A stretch of DNA of 64,000 nt from Paenarthrobacter sp. JL.01a (lineage in GTDB: Bacteria; Actinomycetota; Actinomycetes; Actinomycetales; Micrococcaceae), in contig NZ_CP104877.1 of assembly GCF_025452095.1 (NCBI RefSeq), positions 1,364,001-1,428,000 on the forward strand. Direction: 5' to 3'. The notes below the pieces were generated by a model. It made no database searches, was not told the DNA's origin, and saw only the letters and a program-made list of their open reading frames with translations. A program made the translations under genes and the position numbers. Positions 1 to 7,569 of this stretch are shown piece after piece. The first letter of the stretch is position 1, and each line of letters starts with the position of its first letter.

Positions 1-783
1 ATCGACAAGCCTGCCGCTTCGCCGTGCCCAAGCCTGGGTGTGGACTTCTCCTGCACCATCCATCAGCGGCTGCGGCCCCGTGGGTTCACGGGCTGCACGG
101 TTTTTGATTGTTTCGGCGCCGGGCAGCTGGTTTCCCAGCACACCTTCGGCGGGACCAGTTGGCGGGAACGCCCCGCTTCCGCGCCCGGAATGTTTGCCGT
201 GTTCAAAATCGTCAAGCAGCTCCACGAAATGCTCTGGTACCTGGACGAAGCCCGGCAGCGGACCTTCGATCCCGATCTCGCCACGGCGGCAGCCAGCCTT
301 GCCCAGCACGTGGCGGACACCGCCCGTGGTGACGCCACCACGGTCCTGGAGGCCGACGTCGAAACCCTCCATGGGCAGGTGCGGAACCTCCTCATGGAGG
401 TCAGCGAGGAGCTGCGCGCTTCCTACGGAGCGGACGAACGGCACGTGCCCGACGGCGGCCTGCAGCCAGGTGCCGACCTGATGGGCGCCCGGCTGGCGAA
501 CCTCAGCCTTTGCGGTGTGGACCTGCGCGGTTCCTACCTGATAGGGGCCAAGCTGACCGGCAGTGACCTGTCGGCAGCGGACTTGCTGGGGGCGGATCTT
601 CGCGGAGCGGAGTTGTCGGGCGCTGACCTTTCCGCAGCGCTCTACCTGACGCAGCCGCAGATCAACGCAGCTGAAGGCAACTCACGGACGCTTCTGCCTC
701 CCCGGCTCCACAGGCCGGATCACTGGGGCGATTCTGTGCCGGACAGTGACTCTGGGCCGAACCCTGACTCTGCGCCGAATTAG
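1..783 (+). CDS. Pentapeptide-repeat protein (5' truncated by window)
   Basis: The reading frame is open from the first base, so the true start lies upstream. The visible N-terminal part is Cys-rich (SPCPSL, CTIHQRL, GCTVFDCFGAGQ), a pattern that could bind metal and that I associate with Arthrobacter pentapeptide-repeat proteins. A helical middle section (about residues 65-140 of the visible part) is followed by about ten A(D/N)LXX-type repeats such as GADLMGARL, GSDLSAADL, GADLRGAEL and SGADLSAAL, which should form a short right-handed quadrilateral beta-helix. The acidic Ser/Pro/Asn tail looks disordered. No catalytic motif is seen and the function is unknown. The stop overlaps the stop of the convergent RDD gene by a few bases. 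Confidence 0.8.
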   Translation: MDKPAASPCPSLGVDFSCTIHQRLRPRGFTGCTVFDCFGAGQLVSQHTFGGTSWRERPASAPGMFAVFKIVKQLHEMLWYLDEARQRTFDPDLATAAASLAQHVADTARGDATTVLEADVETLHGQVRNLLMEVSEELRASYGADERHVPDGGLQPGADLMGARLANLSLCGVDLRGSYLIGAKLTGSDLSAADLLGADLRGAELSGADLSAALYLTQPQINAAEGNSRTLLPPRLHRPDHWGDSVPDSDSGPNPDSAPN

Positions 784-1586
784 GGTTCGTAGGTGAACGG
801 GAGCTTGCGCAACCGTGCGCCCACCACAGCGTTCCTCTGCTCGGCCTGACGGAGGCGCGCAAGTTCCCGGTTTCGCCGCTCTCCGAGGACTGCACCAATG
901 TAGTCCTCGGGGATGGTGCCCTGTGGCGGAGGCGGTGCAACGTAGCGTGCCAGTTCCGTTGCCAGGGATGTTGCCATGGACAGTCGTGATGCCGGTGCCA
1001 TGAGGTACGCCTGCTGGACGAACGTTCCGGCTCGGCGGGCGGTGGAGTCAGGTACCCGGCCGATGTCGGCCATGGCAACCCATCCTTGCAGGTATGGCGC
1101 TGCGACGGGCATGATCCGGGGCTTCGAGGGTACGCGCAGGCGGAGTGAATACGTCCCGGCAACGATGTCGCCCAGCCGCTTGGACTTCTCGTTGAACAAT
1201 GCCACCCCAATGGCCAGGCCACCGAAGGTCATGTAGATCTCCAGGAAACCAAGCAGCCCACGGATCAGGGCGTGCCGGAAGCGGATGGATCCGCCGTCGT
1301 CGCGCACGATCCGCAGCCCCGTGGCGAGCTTTCCCAAGGAGCGTCCACGGGTGAGGGTTTCCACAGTGACCGGCACCACCACTGCCGAGAAGACGATGCT
1401 GCACAAGACCAGCGCCTGGATAGCGGAATCGTCAAGGTCAGAGGACGCCGACAGGACGAGGATGATCAGCAGTATCGCGAGGAGGACCTGGGAGATGACA
1501 TCGAGGAGAAGACCCAGTCCGCGGGCTGCAAAAGATGCTGAACGCAGTTCCAGGACCACTGCCTCGCCTGTGATGATCGAACTCAA
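780..1586 (-). CDS. RDD family integral membrane protein
   Basis: The N-terminal half has the RDD signature: a start of SSIITGEAVVLELRSASFAARGLGLLLD, then two hydrophobic segments, then the RGRSLGKLATGLRIVRDDG loop, a further membrane segment (GLLGFLEIYMTFGGLAIGVALF) and the typical NEKSKRLGDIVAGT ending. The C-terminal 100 residues are soluble and helical. I chose a TTG start at 1586 because it has a GGGGG ribosome site 5 nt upstream and matches the usual start of the family; a GTG at 1598 and longer frames are possible. It is divergent from the SpoIIM-like gene, and RDD and SpoIIM-like proteins are commonly linked in actinobacteria. The transported substrate or role is unknown. Confidence 0.85.
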   Translation of the reverse strand: MSSIITGEAVVLELRSASFAARGLGLLLDVISQVLLAILLIILVLSASSDLDDSAIQALVLCSIVFSAVVVPVTVETLTRGRSLGKLATGLRIVRDDGGSIRFRHALIRGLLGFLEIYMTFGGLAIGVALFNEKSKRLGDIVAGTYSLRLRVPSKPRIMPVAAPYLQGWVAMADIGRVPDSTARRAGTFVQQAYLMAPASRLSMATSLATELARYVAPPPPQGTIPEDYIGAVLGERRNRELARLRQAEQRNAVVGARLRKLPFTYEP

Positions 1587-1712
1587 GCCAGCCCCCACGC
1601 TTCCCGAACTTGCAGCGCCCAGTGGCGCCTGCACAACGAGTCTAGCGGCGTGCCGGGCGAAATGACGCTGCTCTGAGGCATGGACCCTGGCTCCAGGCGC
1701 TAGGGTGGTGCC

Positions 1713-2708
1713 GTGGACATCGATGCCTTCTCGGCCGTACATGGGGACAAATGGTCGCGGCTTCACTTCCTGGCGCATAAGCGCCGGCTGACGGGAGGGG
1801 AAGCGGATGAGCTCCTGCGCTTGTACCAAACGGTTTCCGGGCACCTGTCCCTGATCCGTTCGGTGGCTCCCGAAACCGGTTTGTCGTCGTCGTTGTCAGC
1901 AGCCCTTGCCCAAGCCCGCACCAGGTTCACGGGTGCGCGCTCGAATTTCATGGAGGACCTGGCCCGCTTCTTCGTCATCTCCCTCCCGGCCGCTTTCTAC
2001 CGCATCCGCTGGCTAACCCTGTGGTGCGGACTGGCTTTCATAGTTGTTGGAGCAGCCTACGCTTTCTGGATCGGCACTTCGCCGGATGCCCTGAGGGCGG
2101 CTTTTGGCAGCGATGAGAGAGTGCGCAGGTACGTCGAGGAAGACTTCATCGACTACTACTCCGAGAACCCGGCGGCATCCTTCGCGGGGGCCGTGTGGAC
2201 CAACAACGCGTGGATTTCAGCCCAGGCCGTAGCCTTCGGGATCACCGGCTTCTGGGTGCCCTACATTCTTTTCATGAATGCACAGGCCGTGGGTATCGCC
2301 GGTGGAGTTTTCATTGCATCCGGGAAAACGGACGTGTTCTTCAGCTACATCCTCCCTCACGGGCTCATGGAACTTACGGCTGTGTTCATCGCATGCGCAG
2401 CCGGGCTCAGAATATTCTGGGCCATGGTCCGCCCCGGCCCCAGGACGCGGATGCAGGCTGTGGCCGATGAGGGACGGTCTTTGATCACGATTGCCCTGGG
2501 TTTGGTCCTGGTTCTCTTGGTTTCCGGCATTGTGGAAGGTTTCGTGACGCCCAGCCAGTTGCCTGTCTGGGCCAAAATCACTATCGGTTCCATGGTCCTG
2601 GCCGGATACTGGACCTATACGTTGCTTCTTGGCGCCCGGGCTGTACGGGCGGGGGAGACCGGTGACCTGGACGCCAACGACGGCGGCTACCGAAGCATCG
2701 CCGCATAG
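1713..2708 (+). CDS. Stage II sporulation protein M-like (DUF95) membrane protein
   Basis: A 331-residue protein with a soluble N-terminal helical domain (about 1-95) and five or six predicted membrane segments, including LTLWCGLAFIVVGAAYAFWI, an N-x-W-ISAQAVAFGITG segment and GLMELTAVFIACAAGLRI. The central pattern with NNAWISAQA and ILPHGLMELTA is typical of the SpoIIM/DUF95 family. Actinomycetes of this type do not sporulate, so the family name is historical; in these genomes the gene usually accompanies RDD, MoxR and DUF58 genes and may act in envelope biology. The GTG start at 1713 follows a GGTGGTG stretch. Its upstream region is shared with the divergent RDD gene. Confidence 0.85.
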   Translation: MDIDAFSAVHGDKWSRLHFLAHKRRLTGGEADELLRLYQTVSGHLSLIRSVAPETGLSSSLSAALAQARTRFTGARSNFMEDLARFFVISLPAAFYRIRWLTLWCGLAFIVVGAAYAFWIGTSPDALRAAFGSDERVRRYVEEDFIDYYSENPAASFAGAVWTNNAWISAQAVAFGITGFWVPYILFMNAQAVGIAGGVFIASGKTDVFFSYILPHGLMELTAVFIACAAGLRIFWAMVRPGPRTRMQAVADEGRSLITIALGLVLVLLVSGIVEGFVTPSQLPVWAKITIGSMVLAGYWTYTLLLGARAVRAGETGDLDANDGGYRSIAA

Positions 2709-2845
2709 ACCTTACAGTTGCGTTTCAATCTGGCGTTAGGCGGCTTGGTTCCTCGTGTCGGCGCAAACCCGGGCGGTAGGCTCGAATGCAGACAAGAGAG
2801 CCGGCAGCACGCATTCGCCGGTGGATGCCTACGGAAGTGAACCCT

Positions 2846-3964
2846 GTGAGCGACAAGAGCCCAAAACCACAAGAACCGGACACGGACGTCCACGAGGACC
2901 CCGATGAGCCGGCCTTCGACTGGATGAAGCCAAAGACGTCCAGTGGTGCCTCCCCGGCGGCCGCTGCGACGACGTCTACCGCCGCAGCCGGCGCCGGGCA
3001 GCCGGAGAGCCGCGCTGACCGCAAGGCAGCAGAAGCAGCCGACGCCCCTGCCGAGCCGCCGCTGTTCGCTGACACGCTCGCGGATGCATCCTCGGGCAAG
3101 CAGCCCTCGCACTATTCTGAACCGTTGCCGACGTCGGCCCTTCAGGTCCGTCCGCCGGAAGACGAAGTGGCTCGGCGCAATGCTGAACGCGAGCAAGCCG
3201 CCAAGGTGAAGCCGGTTGGTCCCCGCGTCTTCCAGGTACTGTTGGCGGTTTTCTACCCCGTCATCCTGCTGGTGCTGGCCGTGAGGGCAGTGACCAGCCC
3301 CCTGTTCCTGTGGGTGGAGTACAACCGTCCGGGTTTCCCCGGCGATGGCTACGGCTTCAACACTGATGACCGCATGACCTACGGCTCGTACGCCGTGGAC
3401 TACCTCAGCAACTGGGCCGGTCCCCGGTACCTCGGTGGCCTGGTCAACCAGGACGGCGCCAAGCTCTTCAAGGACAGCGAAGTGGCGCATATGGCGGACG
3501 TCAAAACGGTGATTCTGTCCTCCTTCGGCGCCGGGCTCCTGCTCATCATCCTCAGCATCATTGCCATCATCTACTTGCGGAAACGGAGCAACGGCGGAAT
3601 CCGTCGCGGGCTGTTCGCCGGCTCCATCGTCACCCTGGTCATCATCATCGGCCTCGCCGTCCTGGCGGTTCTGAGCTGGCAGCAGTTCTTCACCGAATTC
3701 CACCGGATCTTCTTCGCCAACGGCACATGGACTTTCTCCTTGGAGGACACCCTCATCAGGCTCTTCCCGGGACAGTTCTGGGTTGATGCGGGCATCGTCA
3801 TCGGTGCCTTGGTGTTCATCGCGGCGACACTGACCTTCATCTTCACATGGCCGACCAAGCGGCGACGTGGCCTGGTGCCCCGCGAGGCAGAACGCGACGC
3901 CGAGGATCAGGACGAGGCAAGCGACGGGGCTTCCGACCCCGCTGTTGCGGGGGATCGCGGCTGA
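2846..3964 (+). CDS. TIGR01906-like integral membrane protein
   Basis: About the first 125 residues are Pro/Ala/Asp-rich and probably disordered in the cytosol. They are followed by a first membrane helix (VFQVLLAVFYPVILLVLAV), an extracytoplasmic domain with YNRPGFPGDGYGF, YAVDYLSNWAGPRYLGGL and a later TEFHRIFFANGTWTFS, and three further membrane helices. The Y-N-R-P-GFP, 'DYL' and 'FHxxFF.N.TW' patterns fit the TIGR01906 membrane-protein family of unknown function. The GTG start is chosen because GGAAG lies 8 nt upstream; an ATG at 2786 would extend it by 20 residues. The C-terminus is a charged acidic tail. A strong terminator follows directly. Confidence 0.75.
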   Translation: MSDKSPKPQEPDTDVHEDPDEPAFDWMKPKTSSGASPAAAATTSTAAAGAGQPESRADRKAAEAADAPAEPPLFADTLADASSGKQPSHYSEPLPTSALQVRPPEDEVARRNAEREQAAKVKPVGPRVFQVLLAVFYPVILLVLAVRAVTSPLFLWVEYNRPGFPGDGYGFNTDDRMTYGSYAVDYLSNWAGPRYLGGLVNQDGAKLFKDSEVAHMADVKTVILSSFGAGLLLIILSIIAIIYLRKRSNGGIRRGLFAGSIVTLVIIIGLAVLAVLSWQQFFTEFHRIFFANGTWTFSLEDTLIRLFPGQFWVDAGIVIGALVFIAATLTFIFTWPTKRRRGLVPREAERDAEDQDEASDGASDPAVAGDRG

Positions 3965-3982
3965 CCCTACGCCTGTCCGGGA

Positions 3983-4027
3983 ACGGACACGAAGCCGGAA
4001 GCATTTCGGCTCCGTGTCCGTTTTTTA
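3983..4027 (+). terminator. Rho-independent terminator
   Basis: ACGGACACG, then AGCCG, pair with CGGCT and CGTGTCCGT around a short loop, and six T residues follow at 4021-4026. It closes the transcript of the TIGR01906-like gene and isolates the beta-grasp/DUF4132 pair downstream. Confidence 0.85.
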
Positions 4028-4108
4028 TTGCCAGTTCGACTTGCGACCCTGAATGTCGGCCTCGCCGTATATGCTGCGGGAAACGTCCAGTCGATAGGGG
4101 AGGACCAT

Positions 4109-4513
4109 ATGGCCGTGTTGAGGGTATGCGATGAACAACTGCCTGGAACCGGGGTGTCAGCCGCGCAAGAACTGTCCGGGTTGCCTGATGTCATCACGGT
4201 AGAGGAATTGATCCGCTGGCGTGTGCGCGAGGAGGTCGCCCGCCACAATGCCCTTGCCGGTAGCCGCACCACTGTGGTGGCCGTGTCCGCCACCGAACGC
4301 GAGTTCAATGCCCAAGGGACCCAAAGGACTGTCAAAGGACCTGGCCCCGAAAGCTGGGAGAAGCAGGCCGGTGCCGCGGTAAAGGGCTTCGAACGGAACG
4401 CCTTCTTCGTGCTGGTGGACGATCGACAGCTTTGCAGCCTTACGGACCAGATAGACGTCAGCAAAGCTACGGAAGCAACTTTCATCAAGCTTGTACCACT
4501 GGTCGGGGGATGA
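4109..4513 (+). CDS. Putative ubiquitin-like (MoaD/ThiS-type) beta-grasp protein ending in Gly-Gly
   Basis: A 134-residue protein starting MAVLRVCDEQLPG and ending FIKLVPLVGG. Read as secondary structure: a beta hairpin (residues 1-32, ending LPDVITV), a helix (EELIRWRVREEVARHN), a variable insert, then AFFVLVDDRQLCSLTDQI and a final strand before Leu-Val-Gly-Gly. The last 40 residues line up well by eye with the end of MoaD (xVNQxLVxxxxPLxDGDEVAFxPPVxGG). This is my own fold reading, not a database match. AGGGGAGG lies 5 nt before the ATG. Its TGA overlaps the next gene's ATG (ATGA), so the two are translationally coupled. No E1-like, JAB or MoeB gene is adjacent. A structural role without conjugation is equally possible. 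Confidence 0.6.
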   Translation: MAVLRVCDEQLPGTGVSAAQELSGLPDVITVEELIRWRVREEVARHNALAGSRTTVVAVSATEREFNAQGTQRTVKGPGPESWEKQAGAAVKGFERNAFFVLVDDRQLCSLTDQIDVSKATEATFIKLVPLVGG

Positions 4514-7077
4514 GCGGAATGACTGAAACAGCACCACCCAAGGCGTTCCCGCAGAAGCTGGCCCGGCTTGCCGATGAGCAACGGCACCGGCTGTTGGAAT
4601 TTTTCGAGCCTGCGCATTCCGAATGGGCTGCTGGCGGGGAAGCCCTTAACGGTTACCGTCAGCAGTTTGCCCGTCATCTCGAGGAACTCGACCCCGAGGG
4701 GCGGAAGGGAGCGTTCGCCCTGACCTTCAAATACATACACGAGCGCAAGTATGGAATCGTCGAGTGGCGCCATGAGCAGCCCGATAACCCCGGTGGACGG
4801 GTTCGAATGCCGCCACTGGTAGAGCAGGGGCTTTACGCGTTGTCGGCGCTGGCTCCGTTGGAGTGGGATTTCGAAGAACTCGACTGGATGCTCTCCCACG
4901 TGCCCTACTCGCAATACATTTTTCCGTCGTGGCGGCAGGCATTTCACGAGCCGGTGATGGCACTTGATTCCTCTGAACGCAGGAGCATTCCCGCTGCGAC
5001 CCGCCGAGTGGAAGCCATCCTTCTCATGGATTTCCGGGATGGGCCGGGCCTGCACCCCGAAGTGCGGAAGTTCAATGAATTGCTGCTCGATGACGACCCC
5101 GGGACCGGCCGCATACCGCTGCAGTACGTAACCGATCACGACGACTTTGGGCCGCGGGTCGGCGAGACGCTCCAAGCCGTTTTGCCCGAGTACCAGTCCG
5201 CACGCCTGCTACTTTTCATGAGCGAACTGACCGGTCCCAAGCCCACTGCCAAGTGGAAGCGCGCGGCAGCGAAGTACGTGGCCGAGCAGCCTGTGGCGCT
5301 GTTGGCCGCTCAGCGACTGCTTGGCATTACAGCGGAGCGAAACCCGACATCGGACTTCGGTGAGTTCTCCTGTCTCACCCCATACTCGGGATCGGTGGTT
5401 CGCGCTTCTTTGTGGCTGCTGGCTTTCCAACCGGATGCCCCGGAACAGATAAGCCTCATCCGTGATGCCAGCGCCTACCTCGGAGCCGGACACAATGGCA
5501 AGAACGGAGTCTGCCGTTCAACAACAGGAGCCAACGCGGGTGTTGAGGCGCTGTTGGAGATCGCCAGGAGCCACCCGGACGCCACCACTGAAGTGGTTGG
5601 TGCCCTGGCAAGGATCCGCGATGTTGTTAAGAACAAGAATCTGCATAAGCGCCTTGTCAGCGTCATCGACCAGCTCTCCTCTGAACGGGGCATCGCCCCC
5701 TCCGAACTCCTGGAAACGGCTGTTCCGGATCTCGGGTTCGATGCCCAGGGCATCAAGGAATTTGCCGCGGGCAGCTACACGGCAAGGGTTGCCCTGACGA
5801 ACTCAACCGGTGCCGCGGCTGTGGAGCTGGTTTGGGTCGATGTGGACGCCAGACGCGTGTCAATGCCGTCTGAGTTCAATAACACGCCGGTGCTTGCTGA
5901 AGTAAAACTAGCCGTGAGCGAAGCAAAAAGGAGCCTCGGCAGCCAGCGTCGGCGGCTGGAGGGCCTAATGGCTTCAGACAGGGCGTGGACCGGGGCCGAC
6001 TTCCGGACCCGGTACTTGGAACACCCAGTGGTCGGAACCATCGCGCGGCAGCTGCTGTGGACCCTGGCATCCAACGAAGGAGGATTTTCCGGTTACCCTA
6101 GGCGTATTGAGGGGGATGCGGGCTGGGAACTGGCGGGAATGGACGGTGAAGTCCGTGAAATCACCAGCGACGCCGTCGTCGTGTTGTGGAAGCCTTGGGA
6201 GCGCGGTGCGGAGGAAGTGCGGGCTTGGCGCCTGCACCAGATGGAGCACCAGCTCAGGCAACCCTTCAGGCAGGTGTACCGCGAGCTGTATCTGCTCACG
6301 GACGCCGAGCGGGAGACCAAGCTGTATTCCAACCGGTTCGCGGCTCATATCCTTGACTATCCCAGGGCGCAGGCGCTCCTGAAAGACCGTGGTTGGCACG
6401 GCACGCAGTTGGGCTCTTGGGACGGCGGCCAAGACAGCCAACTCTACGTAGAGTTCCTTGACGAGCGGCTCAGGGCGGGTTTCAGCATCGAACTCCTCGA
6501 AGTCCAGGACGACCTGGCATCTCTGTGCACAACCAACAGGGTATGGTTCGAACGGAACGTAGCCCGGGATACCTGGGAGCCAGTTGAACTCGGTGAGGTG
6601 CCACGGGCCGTTTTCAGCGAAGCAATGCGTGGTGTTGATTTGGTTACCGCAGTGGCCGCAATCGGGCCGGACCTGGAATGGGCGGACCACCCCAACAGCT
6701 CTGTCCAGATTTACTGGAGCGCTTCACATACAGCGCCTCTCACGGAATCCGCCCAGACGCGACGCGAATACCTTGCCAACATCCTTCCCCGCACAATCCT
6801 TGCAGAGAATTGTGAGTTGACTGATCGCCATCTCCTCGTCCGAGGCACGCTTCGTAGCTATAAGATCCACCTCGGGTCAGGAAACATCCTGATGGAACCG
6901 GACGACTCCTACCTTTGCATTGTTCAAGCGCCCGGTTCACGAGCAGGACGCATCTTCCTTCCCTTCGAGGAAAAGGCGGGACGGCTGGCTACGATTTTGT
7001 CCAAAGCCTTCATGCTCAGTAATGACCACAAGATCAAGGATCCCTCCATCCTTAGCCAGATCCAGGGCAGCCGATGA
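4510..7077 (+). CDS. DUF4132 domain-containing protein (MolR/YehI-like)
   Basis: A 855-residue soluble protein. The N-terminal 500 residues are helical and repeat-like (HEAT-type appearance). From about residue 530 comes the DUF4132 pattern: WELAGMDGEV, then VVLWKPWERGAEEVRAWRLHQMEHQLRQPFRQVYRELYLLT, LYSNRFAAHIL, LLKDRGWHGTQLG, and a C-terminal segment with ADHPNSSVQIYWSAS, LTDRHLLVRGTLRSYKIHLGSGNILMEPDDSYLCIV. DUF4132 is found in the E. coli MolR/YehI proteins, historically tied to molybdate regulation, but its biochemistry is not established. It is coupled by a 4-bp ATGA overlap to the beta-grasp gene, so the two products are probably made together and may interact. The start is the ATG of that overlap. 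It runs convergent, 3 bp from the next stop. Confidence 0.8.
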   Translation: MSGMTETAPPKAFPQKLARLADEQRHRLLEFFEPAHSEWAAGGEALNGYRQQFARHLEELDPEGRKGAFALTFKYIHERKYGIVEWRHEQPDNPGGRVRMPPLVEQGLYALSALAPLEWDFEELDWMLSHVPYSQYIFPSWRQAFHEPVMALDSSERRSIPAATRRVEAILLMDFRDGPGLHPEVRKFNELLLDDDPGTGRIPLQYVTDHDDFGPRVGETLQAVLPEYQSARLLLFMSELTGPKPTAKWKRAAAKYVAEQPVALLAAQRLLGITAERNPTSDFGEFSCLTPYSGSVVRASLWLLAFQPDAPEQISLIRDASAYLGAGHNGKNGVCRSTTGANAGVEALLEIARSHPDATTEVVGALARIRDVVKNKNLHKRLVSVIDQLSSERGIAPSELLETAVPDLGFDAQGIKEFAAGSYTARVALTNSTGAAAVELVWVDVDARRVSMPSEFNNTPVLAEVKLAVSEAKRSLGSQRRRLEGLMASDRAWTGADFRTRYLEHPVVGTIARQLLWTLASNEGGFSGYPRRIEGDAGWELAGMDGEVREITSDAVVVLWKPWERGAEEVRAWRLHQMEHQLRQPFRQVYRELYLLTDAERETKLYSNRFAAHILDYPRAQALLKDRGWHGTQLGSWDGGQDSQLYVEFLDERLRAGFSIELLEVQDDLASLCTTNRVWFERNVARDTWEPVELGEVPRAVFSEAMRGVDLVTAVAAIGPDLEWADHPNSSVQIYWSASHTAPLTESAQTRREYLANILPRTILAENCELTDRHLLVRGTLRSYKIHLGSGNILMEPDDSYLCIVQAPGSRAGRIFLPFEEKAGRLATILSKAFMLSNDHKIKDPSILSQIQGSR

Positions 7078-7080
7078 GCC

Positions 7081-7563
7081 TCAGCCAGTTTCACGGGCAG
7101 TCCGGGCCCTAAGGATGCTGATGAGTAGTTCGGGGCGGTCTGTGCTGGCGATGACGGTCTTGCCGTTTTTCATCGTGATGCCGATCTCGGGGCCGCCGAC
7201 CAGGTATCCCACCATGCCGGGTCCCATGTACCGAAGCCCGTAGCCGTTGATGCCGGCGGCGTTGTCGGTGGTGACCATGGCGATTTGGTCCCGGGGCAGT
7301 TTGCGTTTGAAAATGCCGCAATAGTCTATGACCACATTTTGTTGATCGGCTCTCACCGCGACCGTCATGAAGCCGACAAATGCCCCGGTCGGCAGCATCA
7401 CCAAGGGGACCAACAGGAAGTCGATCCGGCGCTGAGCCAATGCGAGAGCTATGAAGAGCACGCCGAAGGCCATGATCGCCAGCCCGATGTAGCGGGGCAA
7501 CAGTGTTGCCCGCACCCGGGAGTAGTAAAGCAGCGGGGCCGGCATTACTGATCGATCTGACAT
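7081..7563 (-). CDS. Small membrane protein with PH-like soluble domain
   Basis: A 160-residue protein. Two adjacent membrane helices (about 25-45, YIGLAIMAFGVLFIALALA, and 50-70, FLLVPLVMLPTGAFVGFMTVAV) precede a beta-rich domain with GIFKRKLPRDQIAMVTTDNAAG, GYGLRYMGPGMVGYLVGGPEIGI and a closing helix ELLISILRART. This two-helix plus PH-like layout is common in actinobacterial membrane proteins of unknown function. It starts 6 nt after the stop of the acyl-CoA ligase gene and is therefore the last gene of a three-gene operon. I cannot assign a role. Confidence 0.7.
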   Translation of the reverse strand: MSDRSVMPAPLLYYSRVRATLLPRYIGLAIMAFGVLFIALALAQRRIDFLLVPLVMLPTGAFVGFMTVAVRADQQNVVIDYCGIFKRKLPRDQIAMVTTDNAAGINGYGLRYMGPGMVGYLVGGPEIGITMKNGKTVIASTDRPELLISILRARTARETG

Positions 7564-7569
7564 GCGCTC

